From the NCBI GenBank assembly GCA_000226015.1, contig JH154246.1:151618-215617 (forward strand): a stretch of DNA of 64,000 nucleotides. The letters run 5' to 3'. This DNA comes from Mnemiopsis leidyi (Eukaryota > Ctenophora > Tentaculata > Lobata > Bolinopsidae). Under the pieces are notes generated by a model. That model was not told where the DNA came from. It did not search any database and worked only from the letters and a program-made list of their open reading frames with translations. Positions 52,601-64,000 of this stretch are shown one piece after another. How positions within the stretch are numbered: the stretch's first letter is position 1; each line of letters begins with the position of its first letter. Position numbers and translations under genes: made by a program.

Positions 52601-54400
52601 GAGTTTTAATTACTACAAATCAGAGATCGCTTTTGAATAATCCATATCATTATCAATGGCAGAAGCTTTTATTCACCAGTCGCTGCGTGGATCTCTACGG
52701 TACAATTCCATTATCCTAATCCTATATCTAATTATAGATGATGATTAGATATATGATTCTACTCCAAAATCTAATTCTGAAAAAAAACTCGCCATAAACA
52801 TAAATGAATTTAATGCAGTTTATAGCACTGCTGCGCTCCAGCTGCTCTCAAGGGACTGAAAAGTTCCCGATTACTATTTAGATTTATAGCTTCGGCCTAC
52901 TTTGTTGAATAATAAGGTTCTTCTAAAAATCGCGCACCTTATCATGTTGCTCAAAACTTAGGTCTGCACTGTACGTGTAAAACTAAAATAAATGGAGCCC
53001 CTCGGGAAAATACCTGCGCCACTAGGTTTATTTATTTTGCAGTCATCAGTCACAAGTAAAGCTTCATGTTTAACATTAATCCGAACATTTATGCAAGACT
53101 ACAACATAACTATAAGTGTGATTAAATATCTGCTCATTTAGACAACATTATTAGACCCTTATAAATATAATTATGTTTATGATTAACACTTAAATAGGTT
53201 GAATTATCTAACTCTGTGGTCTATCTTTCAATAATTGTTGCTTTTTAGCTTTTTTGTTATTGTCGCCGTTATATAAAAAAATAGTAACAAAGTAACACTT
53301 CTAATGCTCAGCTTTGAGCTGCGAGACTGGGGAGTCGGGTGTAACGGCGTTACAGTCTCGCAGCACAAAGCTGAACATTTAAATATAAGTTAGAACCCAA
53401 AACAGATCAACCATTTTATTTTAGAAATCCGCGCCGAGTTGAGAAAAAGGGAAATGTATGGAATAATTCACAAATTACCTGATTTTTAAAATTCTGCGCT
53501 ATGTATGTTTGTTGGTCATGAAATTGAGATGTTCACGATTTTTCCTTTATTTATTCACGTTTTTTCCTTTATAAATATAATCTTAGTATTACGCGCCTCA
53601 GAACGGCGTGAAATCGAACTCAGTCGTGCAAAATTTTGCAATGAGGTTGAGGAAAGATTTAATTGTTTGTGTTAATGCTTTTGATATGAATAATAACATT
53701 TTGATTCCAATTTGTTGCCACAAAGGTGCCATCTTGTGTAGATCCGGCTTGCCGGGCAGAGCTAAGTTTTGGTTATCGTGGCCTTCATTTAGTAATACTA
53801 ATAGTATAAGTAGCCCAGCGTTTCGCCTACTTTGACTTTGAGAGCATCAGTTCACTTCCCCTGCAGAGTTCGAATATCATGTTTATTTCAATCACGAAAA
53901 ATTATAATTGATCTTCAACTATTGAAACATGGCTGCAGATAATTTCAAATTTGCCAAATTTAAGGTGCCGAAGATGTTTTTGAAATTTAGATAGTTTGTC
54001 CACGAATTCGCTAAAAATTTTTAACTGACCTTCACCTACTTTCAAGTTTCAGTTCCTATCTGTACCCTGTACGTTTATATTTCATTTTTGAACGTAAACA
54101 ATTGGCCTTTGAAAGTGTGAGCTTGTAAGCTTGTCTGCACAAAATCAAGATGTAATTTTGTAAAAAAGACCTGAAAGGTTGCCAGGGCTGCTGCAACTTG
54201 CAAAGTGAGGTCGTAGTTCGTACTCGCGAGGATGTATTGTGTGTGAGCCTATCAAAATAACTGTCCCTTACTCCCTTATTTTTGGCAAATAAGGTCTAAG
54301 GTGCAGTTAAAATGACCCAGTAGTAGTGAACTACCTAAATCTGATTTCATTTTATCTTTAGGAGTCTGTTAAATATACTCATAGTAGCTCCGAGGATCAC
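52601..54400. other. AT-rich spacer with a strong hairpin
   Basis: No supported gene. A 75-codon frame at 53608-53835 (non-ATG start) contains CCHKGAILCRSGLPGRAKFW, unassigned. The hairpin at 53304-53383 is a separate entry. Confidence 0.5.
53304..53383. repeat. Imperfect inverted repeat, 26-bp arms
   Basis: The left arm ATGCTCAGCTTTGAGCTGCG-AGACTG pairs with the right arm CAGTCTCGCAGCACAAAGCT-GAACAT with about two mismatches across a loop of about 28 bp. It could be a tiny foldback element or encode an RNA hairpin. Confidence 0.85.
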
Positions 54401-54413
54401 CAAAAAAGAATAA

Positions 54414-54465
54414 TGAAGATTTCTATAGTGGTCTCAGTTGCCACCTTGGTGGCTCTCATTACAGG
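54414..54465 (+). CDS. Possible first coding exon of a secreted protein (signal peptide)
   Basis: ATG followed by a typical signal sequence (MKISIVVSVATLVALIT), then the phase-1 donor ACAG|GTTAGT. The hydrophobic core and the donor at the expected place are the only evidence. A possible phase-1 acceptor at 54837 (CTTGTTTCAG) would add only TCFRLNLKFSK before a stop. No longer mature-protein exon could be found before the transposon-rich sequence begins. Confidence 0.35.
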
Positions 54466-54959
54466 TTAGTTGACATGGTGTTGGCTACAAAAAAACAGAT
54501 TTTTGGCGATTTTTTGGTACTCTTTATGTTTGAGAAAAATTGTCCCGCGAGTTTTAATACTTTCAAGTTTCAACTACTACTACTAATTAAATAATTTGAG
54601 GTGTGACAATGTGGCGTCACACCCTTATAGCAGTCCAGCCCGTCAAAGATCTCTGTACAAGTCAGGCACATCAGCTGTGAGCTGGTCCCGGCATCTAGTA
54701 TCCTCTGCTGTGTCTCGATTTGTCAAAGCATTTTCCCTCTGGGTGTCCTGTCTCAATTTTTCATCATTTGAAAGAGTTTCATTTTGTCTACAAGTTTCAC
54801 CTTCGTAGTCGTCAGCCAACTCAGGAACTTGTTTCAGACACTTGCTTCAGACTCAATTTGAAATTTAGTAAGTAGTTTGACGACAAAGCGCTGCTCAATT
54901 TAGGAAAACTACTGCTCAAAAGCTACTGTTCTTTTCATTTCTTTTTTGAACTCTTTCAT

Positions 54960-55800
54960 TTCATTGCAGTATGAATTTTGATGAAAAAGTGAAACTTGTC
55001 ATTGGGAATCTTCTCATTAAGGAAAAATCAAATCCTCTTGCAAAATCTGTTCTCACTGGATTCGACTCATCTAAAGATGTTAGCGTGAACAGGGCTGTGC
55101 TTAGTAGTTCTTGTTATAATGCAGCTACATTGAATTCTTGTGCACAGTTTCTTGACATTGCCCTAGTTGAAACATCCGGTGGGAAACGTATAATTATATA
55201 CTCGAATAAAACCGCTCTGGCCAACAGAATCATCCTTGAAATCCGATGATTCTACCCTGCCATCTGTGCAGACTGTGACCAAGAGTACTCTGTTGAATTT
55301 GATTCCGAAACCAAACCTGCCTTGCATTGTTTTCTCTGTTTCTAAGGCAGTCATAATTGCGCTTCATACACTGACAAGGAAAAAATGTCCCTCTAGCAGG
55401 CTCAGTTTGGCTCTGCAAATCCTGTCATGACAATTACAACAACCCCATCAAGCCCAAGAAGTTTAAATCTCGAGGGGTGAGCAAGGCTTCATCTAAACAG
55501 CCTTCTGCTGCAAATACTCCGCGGCATGACTAACAAGTTTCCTTCTCTGCCGAACAACTCCAGAGCAAACTAGAGCTGAGCAAGTCAGTAAAAATCAGTC
55601 TGCATCCGATACCTCTGACACGTCCAAAAGACCTAATTTACAATTAGAAGAGATTTGCCGTTTGCTCCAAATAAGCAAATGTCCCCATGGTGTAACTGGG
55701 AAGACTCCGCACAATGGACAGTCATGAAGTGCAGTGATTATCACCCAAAACGCTGCAACAAATTCGTCAGGAACGGTACTGTTGTACTGTGAGCTTTACC
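54960..55800 (+). mobile_element. Relic of a LINE ORF1 (gag-like zinc-finger protein)
   Basis: Plus-strand blocks in order: NAATLNSCAQFLDIAL, SNKTALANRIILEI, a broken cysteine motif (CFLC-type), SVWLCKSCHDNY, and EICRLLQISKCPHGVTGKT followed by KCSDYHPKRCNKFVRNG (a CCCH-like finger). This arrangement (LANRIxLEI, two Cys modules, then CPHGxxGK and HPKRC) is familiar from ORF1 proteins next to CR1-group LINEs in cnidarians. Frame changes and stops show it is inactive. The LTR of another element starts about 13 bp after its end. Confidence 0.7.
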
Positions 55801-55812
55801 TTTCTACGTTTC

Positions 55813-58800
55813 TGTTATCTGATAATTACTGGAAAGCGTAGTACAACGTATTCCGGACTTGGGTCGAGGAACAAGTCAAACTCTTGTATGATAGCAGCAA
55901 CTAAAACTATTATAATCAATAAATTACAATAACAATAAACAATAAGATATAAGTCAATATACTAGTTCGTGTTAATGAAAGAATTGACACGAAATCAAAG
56001 TGTCGATTTTGGAAGTGACGCCGTCTCTCTGACGTTCGTCCTTTTATAGTGTTCAGCATCAGCGTTCTTAACGGTTCTCATATATTCGCAAACGATCTCC
56101 GATTGAAAGATTCTCGGAGTTCTCAAAGTTTCTCAACACGGTTGAACTCAAAGTTTCTCAAGATCTTGTTCTCAATGTTTCTCAGCAAATCACGCGTGGC
56201 CTGGGGTATCCAGGGGTATACTTGTTAAGTAATTATTTCACACGTGATAGATAATATGTTAATGTTTCCTGCTCTGTGCACTTGTAGCCTATATGTGGTT
56301 AACTATGGTTAAATTCTTATCTCAGAGCATTCTATTGGACAAACCGTGGTCACGTGGTAAAACTTGCTTTACTCAGCTGCGTTTGCGCGCAGCTCTCACA
56401 AATGGTTCATATAAAATGTTTGAAATACAACTTAATAGAAATATAATGTTAGGACGATCATACATGTCCTAACATCTTCCCCTCCTTTGTTTTTGAACAG
56501 AACTCGGGGTACACAAATCATTCTAATCTGCTAAAACTCCTTTCATCAAAATATCCTATTTAAAACATTGTTAACTTGAATAATGCTACAAACAGCTTGT
56601 TTCAAACTTTAACTGAATTTGTCCACAAAAATTGTGTAACTCATGATCAGTGATCACTAATCTCCAGTCCTATCTCAATCCTATACTTTCAAATATCATA
56701 GCACTAGTAGCACTTTGTTTTATCATCTCAGCAATTTTGTCACAATAAAGCAATAAGGACTTTATATCAATGCTGTTTTGTCGTTTTGCATGCTTCTTCT
56801 CCTTCAGGGCGTTTTATCAGCCACATTATAGTCTGATCATTCGTTCCGTTCCCAGTGTCCATTAATGATCCATCTCCACCACCATAAATTAAGAGTTCAA
56901 GCTGAAGCACTGAACTTCACATGCTGCATTTAAATCATTTATCATTCTTTAGACATCACAGTGTGATACGATCTTTTTTAACGATTTTCATTGTCCATTA
57001 TCAGCTCCAATTAAGATTGTACACAAATATTCAGACCTGAATGTAGTTGGTAAAATAATGATGCTTCAATCCAGAAATTAATTAATTTCTTCATTGCTTA
57101 TATTATTGGAAATGGGCGGAGACCAGGTTTAGCAAGTCGAACGCGCTTGCACCTATTCACCTTACTACCAAATCCCATGTCAACTTGATTTTTTGTAAGT
57201 CTGTTGTCAATACTAATATTATGGGGTCATATTAACTGATTCTGCGTTTTGTCTTTGCACATATTCATTGAATCAGGCGGAGACCAGGTTTAGCAAGTCG
57301 AACGCGCTTGCACATATTCACCTTACTACCAATTCCTGCTTCAACTTAGCAATCGCAATTTTAAATCTTTCTTTTGAATTTTATCTTGTTTTAGCCAACC
57401 TTTAATGTCTAATCTAACTTTGGAAATTTTCTTCATTCAACCTTATCAAAGTCATGCCTTCTTTCATAAAACTTATTACTTACAGAAGCAAACATCTTTC
57501 ATCACCACACAATTCAGACTGATTTGATCAACCTTAATTGTTTTGTGAAACCTTTTCTTTGTCCTCTTAAATAGTCCAACAGTCATTTTACTGGCCTAGG
57601 ATCTAGCTCTCCAAATCCATTCATCATCCTCTGCTGTCTGTAATCTGCATATTACATGATATTTTCCTCTTTTCATCATATCTTCTTTTGTAGGTATTAC
57701 ACTTCATTCAGTGCCATTTCTCCTTGAAATTATGGCCTTATCAGTCCAATATTGAAATATCGTTCCATTTGAGGCATATCTGCACAGTGCACAGTGCACT
57801 TTCCATGGCCAAACTATGCATTCAACGAGATTGTAGTCTCTTTATTCGTCCTATCTTCTTGATTAACGATCAAGAACATCATTCGTCTTTTGCCGTCAAC
57901 CACAATTCTTTGTAAATTAAAATACTTCATTCAATATCAAATCTCAAATACTTGAAATATTGCTCGCATTCACAGTCTCTCAAATCAACTAATCAAATCT
58001 GAATTGTTTTCAAAGTCCCGTCTTGAAAACAAGAAATTCTTTCATCACAAAATGTTTATAACTTAATATTTGTTGCCAAATCTTGGAAACTTGAACTTTG
58101 CAATTTAATATTTAAACTGAATTTCCTGAATGGCTCAATCTTTTGAGCCCATATCATATGAGCACATCATATGAGTATCATGATCGACTAATCAAATTCC
58201 CGAAAGAAAAGGGCTTCTAAAAATGCTTCAAAACTTGTCAACGAGTTGCACTATTTCACTATACATTACTGCAGTAGCCTGACAATTTATACAATCGCTT
58301 AACTTTATCCATCTAGTTACTCCAAAATTTGAACTTCGTTACCAGCGGAAAACTTAGCATTATACTTACTTTATTATACTTACTCTAGGTGAACTCGAAG
58401 ATTTCCATTTCCTGCTTATCCTATCCACATTATGTGTCTTTTCCTTCCTTTATCATACTCATAGTCAAACTTGTAAAAGCATATGATAAAGGCAATTTGC
58501 CAACCAGCAATCGCTAATTTTTACCGTAACCTTCATTATTCATCAGCTGCATGCTTTCTGTCATACTTCCAAATTGCTTTTTCGGATCATGATTTACCAC
58601 ATTTCCTGAGCTTTATAGGTCCAGAACTTTATAAGGTCCCCTTTCTGTTTCTTAAACGTCTTACCCCGCTCAAACTCCAGCAGGTAGCCTTTTTATGCGT
58701 TATTGCGGCTTTATAAGGCTTCATATCAATCCATGTTATCATTATTACCAAATGCCTTTCTTCATTTCTACATTGCGAATTTGCCAAGCATTTTAATTTG

Positions 58801-61700
58801 TCACCAATCATAGGTATCACCACCTATCTATATCATTCCTCGATGATTTCTCCATTTGTACATCAAACTGTTTAGTTTCCCTGTAAATCTTTGCATTGCT
58901 TAAATTAACCTGATTTCATCTTTTCATCAATATAATCTCCAGCTTTATTTTAACTTGTTGTTCATCCATTGTCATTTCGAAATTTGGTACTTTGCACAAT
59001 CTAGCTTCAGCTCTTTTCATGATACTGCCGTTTTTTGGCATACTTCATTTTGGTAATTATCCTTCACCATCTGATATAAATCATCTTTATTTTTCTCCTT
59101 ACTGCTCATATCAAATTTATGTCCCATTTCTATGACTTCTTCATTGCAGAATGATTTCTTGTATCTTACATTCATAATTCTGATTATTTAACAGTTTCAT
59201 CTTATTATTAGGTATCTTTGTCTTTAGTTTCAATTTACCACAGGCATGGAACCTTGCCTGTCCGTATACACACTTCAATTCATCCTCAATTTCAAACTTT
59301 ACTCATTATCAACCTCTCAATCACGTTTCTTTCAGGTAAAACCTGGGGCAATCCAAGTTAAGTTAATCAAATCATTTGCATCTCCATTTATCTGTTGATC
59401 ACAAACCATACGTTGGGTTTTGCCGTGTAATGATACCTTCGGGTATTCCATCTCGTTTCTTTCAATTTTCTGACCTGTCATTCATTCCTGTCAATACATC
59501 GCCATCATCAACTTCATCCCATAGCAATACCTTTTCAAAAGACTGCTTTTTATACCTTCTACTATTTTCTTAACAAAGCCTCACTTCAACCTTTCTGACA
59601 CAGAACTATACGAAATCCAATAACTATTTCTCGTTTCTTTATCAAAGCTTGCAATCCACCTCTGTTATTCTGTTCTTTTTCTGCTTTGAGCTTGTTAGTT
59701 AATCGTAAAACCTGTTCACTCATGTAGCGGTGTACATTTCATTCAACTTAGCATCTATTCTTCTTCTTTTATCGCTTTATGTTACTTTCTTTACCTGGAT
59801 GATCAAGTCAAAAACTCATTACTCTTAGCTTTAGCACTCAAGTAAGCTGTATTTTCTACGAAAGCTTACCTATCTCTTAATCTTAACTGCTTCATTGGGT
59901 ATCACATTCCTTTGTACTTTTGGTGTGTCTAAAATTGCTTTTGCTTCATTGCATTCGAACTTGCTCAGTGGTATGCACTGTGCAATTCCTCCATGTTAGC
60001 ACTTCTTCCCTCAGCCAACATTTCACCTGCTTCTGCAGAGAAATGTACCTAGTATTTAAAACATAAAGATACAGTTGAAATAGATCTCTTCCTATAAAAT
60101 CATAGTTGGATATGAATAATCGTTATCATCATCTATATATATTCATTGTATTGTGCTGCAGACTTATCAATACATCTAACAGTTTTTTGTACTGTATAAT
60201 AAGCTTTTAGTATCTTGTCGACTTCTCTTTATCATATTATCATTTGTATCACATTCTTTTCATCTCCCATTTTCTCATCATATATAATCTCTTTTATATC
60301 ATATTCTTTCATATTATGTCATATCTTATTCATATCTTTTCATATTTTATATCATTTCTGGCGTATATATTTTATCATACCTGGACTTCAGTTTATGCAC
60401 TATCTACAATTGCGAAAGAGATGTACATAACACTGCCCAATTACATATTTACCTATGTAATTGTCACAACCTCGTCAGGCTGCCCCATGGAAAAATCAAC
60501 AAAATCGTCACGAAAATTGTCGATTGTCCGGTCATATCTGTTCTATCATCTGAATATATTTCCATGACCGCTAGCAAGTTGATATACCTCAGCTTGCTTC
60601 CCAGGTTTATTAATCTATCAGATATCATAGAATAACAATATTTCCTCGTATAATCTTCTTCTTTAATCTTTATGACAGTCTTATATTACTAATAATAGTC
60701 TGAAATACTTACTATTATATCGAATAATCTCATCGAATAACAGTCGTCTCAATAATAAATTTACTCTTTACATGTTCTTTTCTGTCTCATATCTCTTCTC
60801 CTCACAAACCGATCAATCATGACCTATGATTGACCTTAACCTCTTAATACGTCTGACAACATTTCTGATACATTACATCATTGTATCTATTCACTTAGCT
60901 TATCCTTTACTTCTTAATCTTTTCGAATAGTTCATCTTACTTTACATCCTTATCGTATCTTTTTGTATTCTAGTCGTCTTTGAATATTTTACTAACTGAT
61001 GTCTTCATGCTTACTTTGCTATGGCCATAGTCTTAATAAAACAATAACTCCACAACATAACAACAAACTGAAACACTAGTATGAGTTTGATAACATGTGA
61101 TGAATGTTTAGTGTGCACACCATTCTGTCGAAGGAAGAAATTGCTGGCCAGCGTTTTCCAACGACAGAATGTAGGTATGACATGAAATATGTGTTCGTGA
61201 AAACTTTGACATTATGAACCACTTTGAATTCAATATCTTGTTTCTATCTCAAAGATATATTTTGATAACTTCATCAACCTCTCATTAATTATTACAGTAA
61301 CCTTACGTTACACTTGATTATTATCGTCATCCCGTATCATCATACTTTCATAATACTACATGTATCACCTGAAACAATTTGGTGAGTAGGTACTTATTCT
61401 TCCTGAGGTGTCAAGCATGTAAGCACATTGTCACCCAATACATAACATATCACCTGAATTCTCGTTGAAAGCGAGATATAAACATAATTTTCATGATAAA
61501 TCTACCAACTAGATTATAGGGACACTTGTTTTCCAAACAATTTCTGGAACTTGGAGGCACATTAACACAATCTGAAACCTAAAGTAAACCTTGACCTTTT
61601 ACAACTAAATTGATAACGTTCTCAATGCCTGTTAAAAAATAATTCATACTTACTTTACTTAACTTTGTGGTGCCATGAGTGACCCTTGGTCGAATTCTCC
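55813..61700 (-). mobile_element. Fossil LTR retroelement (probably Ty3/Gypsy-like), broken, 3' LTR at 55813-56474
   Basis: On the minus strand the LTR starts TGTTAGGACA at 56474 and ends …AGATAACA at 55813 (TGTTA/TAACA inverted ends, about 660 bp). It has a TATAAAAGG box near 56041. Immediately before it is a polypurine tract (CAAAGGAGGGGAAGA, complement of 56475-56489), so this is a 3' LTR with internal sequence to its right. From about 56,490 to 61,700 the minus strand is A-rich and C-poor, as retroelement sense strands often are. Faint protein similarity near 59.2 kb suggests a protease-like region. It is an old copy with many breaks (clearly more than ten), and no second LTR was recognised, so the right boundary is only estimated. 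The family assignment is weak. Confidence 0.6.
57112..57337. repeat. Direct repeat of about 60 bp, two copies, spaced by about 160 bp
   Basis: GGCGGAGACCAGGTTTAGCA followed by AGTCGAACGCGCTTGCAC starts at about 57116 and 57277. It is much more CpG/GC-rich than its surroundings. The minus strand faintly resembles the anticodon and variable arms of a tRNA-Ser, but no full cloverleaf is present. Confidence 0.85.
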
Positions 61701-62122
61701 TACACCCTGTGCCAAATGATTGAGCTGTTGCAACCATATCTAATTCTTTTAGAATCAAACAAACACTATGACTCTCTGATCAATTAGTTTTTATAATATT
61801 TCCACTAAAGTCCCACTGAATTATCTTCACAATATCGACTTATTCTACTTTCAATCTTAATTAATTAAGTTTAGATGACTAACACGGTTGTGATCATCTC
61901 ATCTCAAGACTCAATGTCTATTCTCAGTACTTTACAATTATCAACTATTCAATGTCACATTTTGTTATTCTTGACAATAAAACGAATCGATTACCCAGGT
62001 ATCCCCAGTCAGATTTACTGACTGAGACTAATCCTGCATTTAAAGATAAATATTGAACGAGAATTACTGACAAAACCAAATTAAAGCAGTAGCAGCTTCT
62101 TTAATTGGTCAGCTATTTGGTA

Positions 62123-63016
62123 TCATATTTTGTATGTGTTGCCGATCCTTATAATCTTATCTTTCTTCCTACTACGCATGTTTTTAAAATAGTGCCTAAT
62201 GCTGGTCTTAGATCTATTAATCTGCTTCGCCAAATCTTCATAATCTTTTGGAGTTGGATACTTGCAATTTTCCCAGAACCCATTTAGCAGCACCTTCTCT
62301 TCATTAGAAAAATAGGTTCTACATATTTTGGCACTTCTTTTTGTTTTAACGCCATCTTTTTTTGCTTCGATTACTGGACCATTACTATTGCCACAGCTTT
62401 CGACATATTCTAACAATGGCAGTAAGCCTTGTTTCACTAGCCTTAATTCACTAAGCATAGATTTTATCTCGCCTTCATCCCTAGATGAAGCCAAATAACT
62501 ATTTTCTAGGCCAGCAACTAATCTTGATGCAAAAACATTTATGTCTTTTCCCACTTTTAGAATTTCTTCAGCAACTTCGTTGAACTTTTCTGTATCATTT
62601 TCCTCTTCAGGTTGGTTAGTTGAACTTGCAACTTTAACTTGAGTGGTTTCCTGTTGATAGTTACGATGTTTTTCAACCATACTTTCAGAGACATCCTCCA
62701 TCTGCTTTACATTATGATCTTGCACCACAATATCATAGGCATCTTCCATCTGCATTTCATTATGATCTTGCTTTAGTAGTCCCTTATCATTTTTGTCCAA
62801 AGAATTTGACTGATACCCGAGTTCATTGCTACCATTCTCATGACCGTAATGCCTTGACAGTATGTCCCTCACTTTATTTTTGTCAGACATGAAGTCAACT
62901 TCATCATAACATTCTGGAGTCTTATCATTCAACTCAGTCTCAGGACTATCATAACGATGGTAATAGTCCGATTCAGCCTTAAGCGAATCTTGAAAGAATG
63001 AAAGACCTTCAGTCAT
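62123..63016 (-). CDS. Divergent homeodomain-like protein
   Basis: 297 codons on the minus strand, ATG at 63016. Residues 1-225 are acidic, disordered and rich in Asp/Glu/Asn/Gln, with a near-duplicated motif (QDHNEMQMEDAYD, QDHNVKQMEDVSE). Residues about 233-287 read RTYFSNEEKVLLNGFWENCK, YPTPKDYEDLAKQINRSKTS and IRHYFKNMRSRKKDK, a three-helix homeodomain-like fold. Helix 3 keeps the DNA-contacting Asn and Arg (F-K-N-M-R) but has Tyr for the conserved Trp. An acceptor (TTATTTCAG|) lies upstream at 63051, but that frame meets a stop before the ATG, so it would start a 5' UTR exon. Alternatively an internal acceptor (TTCTTTCAAG|AT, about 62988) matches the phase of the exon at 63838-64000 and would join the two coding parts. 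It lies at the 5' side of the fossil LTR element but is intact, so I treat it as a host gene. DNA binding is inferred. Confidence 0.65.
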   Translation of the reverse strand: MTEGLSFFQDSLKAESDYYHRYDSPETELNDKTPECYDEVDFMSDKNKVRDILSRHYGHENGSNELGYQSNSLDKNDKGLLKQDHNEMQMEDAYDIVVQDHNVKQMEDVSESMVEKHRNYQQETTQVKVASSTNQPEEENDTEKFNEVAEEILKVGKDINVFASRLVAGLENSYLASSRDEGEIKSMLSELRLVKQGLLPLLEYVESCGNSNGPVIEAKKDGVKTKRSAKICRTYFSNEEKVLLNGFWENCKYPTPKDYEDLAKQINRSKTSIRHYFKNMRSRKKDKIIRIGNTYKI

Positions 63017-63050
63017 CCTTTATCCAAGAATTGGTGACTCCGACAGACAG

Positions 63051-63837
63051 CCTGAAATAACACTGCGTCAGTTCCTGTTAAAGTTTAGGGTCAAACTATG
63101 CTGAGCTGCTTAGTATACTTTCCGGGACTCCCAAGGAAGTAAGAAACTGGTCTATTATAGAACTTGCCAAAAATGAAGTTTGACCACCAGATTGCGAGGC
63201 AGGTGTGTTTACCACTTCACAACTGCACTCTGCTGGTTTGGCGTGGATCAGCAAAATTAACTACTATTGTTCTGCCAAACTTTATCGCAAATAGTGCTAA
63301 TTACGTTTTAATTTTGTGATCGATATTCTGAATCAAATAATATTAAACAATACTGCCCGTTGTTTGCAAGTTTGCAGATCTGTAGTAAAATCCGCAGGCT
63401 TTACTTGTTTCAAACTGTACGTAACGTTTTGCCGACAGAAAAACTGAGACTTTAGCAAAGCAAAGCTTCAAGGTTTAAAAGTGTTACGTATACAAACTGT
63501 TCAACTGAATAAATGTTATATCATATGTTTGCTAGAGCCTAGACTCCTAGCCATAATGTCTTAATGGCCCTCTAATATATCCTGGTTGCGCATACGCCCA
63601 GGCACTGGTATGACGTGTAATACTTGCTTTTATATTTTCCTACTATGTATAAGATTATTACAGTTGTAATTATGTGGGAAAACTTAACTATTTGTCCATC
63701 AATTTAAAACATGGCTAATAAAATCTAACCTTAGGCTATCCTTAAAAATATGCCATAAAATTATTTAAAATGAATGAGTGAGCAATGACAGTAATAAATG
63801 AAAAAGGTTAGGTGGACATTAAATTACCCCAAATACC
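63051..63837. other. Probable intron between the two minus-strand exons
   Basis: AT-rich sequence with no coding signal and no recognised element. CACGAAATTA-type or other promoter motifs were not found. Confidence 0.45.
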
Positions 63838-64000
63838 TGTATATTGGTTGTTCCTGTTTGATTCTTCATCATGTTGATGTTCCTCAACCACCGTCGGATA
63901 TTCACAAGATCCCTCGTGCTTACTTGTGTTGTAAATATGATCCTCTTCCCGATCTCCTTCATCGTCTGGTCCATCGTAATCTCTATCAGAGTCATAGTCT
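63838..64000 (-). CDS. Partial acidic exon at the window edge, probably upstream exon of the homeodomain gene
   Basis: The minus strand reads DYDSDRDYDGPDDEGDREED… to NNQYT and then the phase-1 donor ACAG|GTATTT (exon end about 63838). It continues beyond base 64000. The Asp/Glu/Asn-rich style equals the N-terminal half of the 62123-63016 frame, and phase 1 fits its internal acceptor near 62988. A second frame of the same exon is also open, so the coding frame is not certain. Confidence 0.45.

Noticed and set aside
57112-57337. tRNA genes on the minus strand
   Set aside because: Only an anticodon-arm-like segment is seen; acceptor stem and T-arm cannot be formed.
60215-60567. Hydrophobic frames rich in Ile/Phe/Ser on the plus strand
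   Set aside because: They reflect the TC-rich plus strand of the strand-biased retroelement region, not membrane proteins.

Overview
The window looks like nuclear DNA of an early-branching marine animal. A cnidarian or similar non-bilaterian is my best guess, resting only on gene style, LINE types and the receptor. The genes have phased GT-AG introns and animal-specific families (RYBP/YAF2, RETREG, TOE1, IQANK1), and the spacers are full of LINE fragments, DNA transposons and minisatellites. There is no operon structure, CRISPR array, rRNA or complete tRNA.

Left part (1-28,100), all plus strand: a six-exon RYBP/YAF2 gene (374-2936); single-exon TKFC (triokinase/FMN cyclase, 5607-7361); a RETREG/FAM134-like ER-phagy receptor (about 7831-16200) with an alternative last exon carrying a Penelope-type GIY-YIG endonuclease domain; single-exon COX10 (17277-18608); and a nine-exon TOE1 exonuclease (19231-28088) whose sixth intron holds a complete intronless class A GPCR (24519-25520). 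Exon coordinates were set by reading splice sites and checking phase. RYBP, TOE1 and IQANK1 close in frame over all exons; RETREG has one uncertain donor.

Middle (28,100-42,000): CpG-rich repeats and a LINE with a sequence gap, then a 14-exon IQANK1 (32229-41506, 569 aa). Several IQANK1 introns begin or end in minisatellites that touch the exon edge. One intron is an array of copies of a splice-acceptor-like sequence, and one exon's acceptor lies in the tail of a LINE.

Right part (42,000-64,000): mostly mobile and repeat DNA. It holds LINE fragments on both strands, satellite arrays built on an AAGAACCG motif, a Mutator-like transposon with repeat-array inverted ends, a LINE ORF1 relic, and a fossil LTR element on the minus strand with its LTR at about 55813-56474. 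It ends with a minus-strand gene encoding a divergent homeodomain (62123-63016), with another likely exon running off the window end.

The most unusual points are the RETREG / GIY-YIG alternative exon, the minisatellites hugging splice sites in IQANK1, the acceptor-repeat intron, the LINE tail used as a splice acceptor, and the repeat-array ends of the Mutator-like element.
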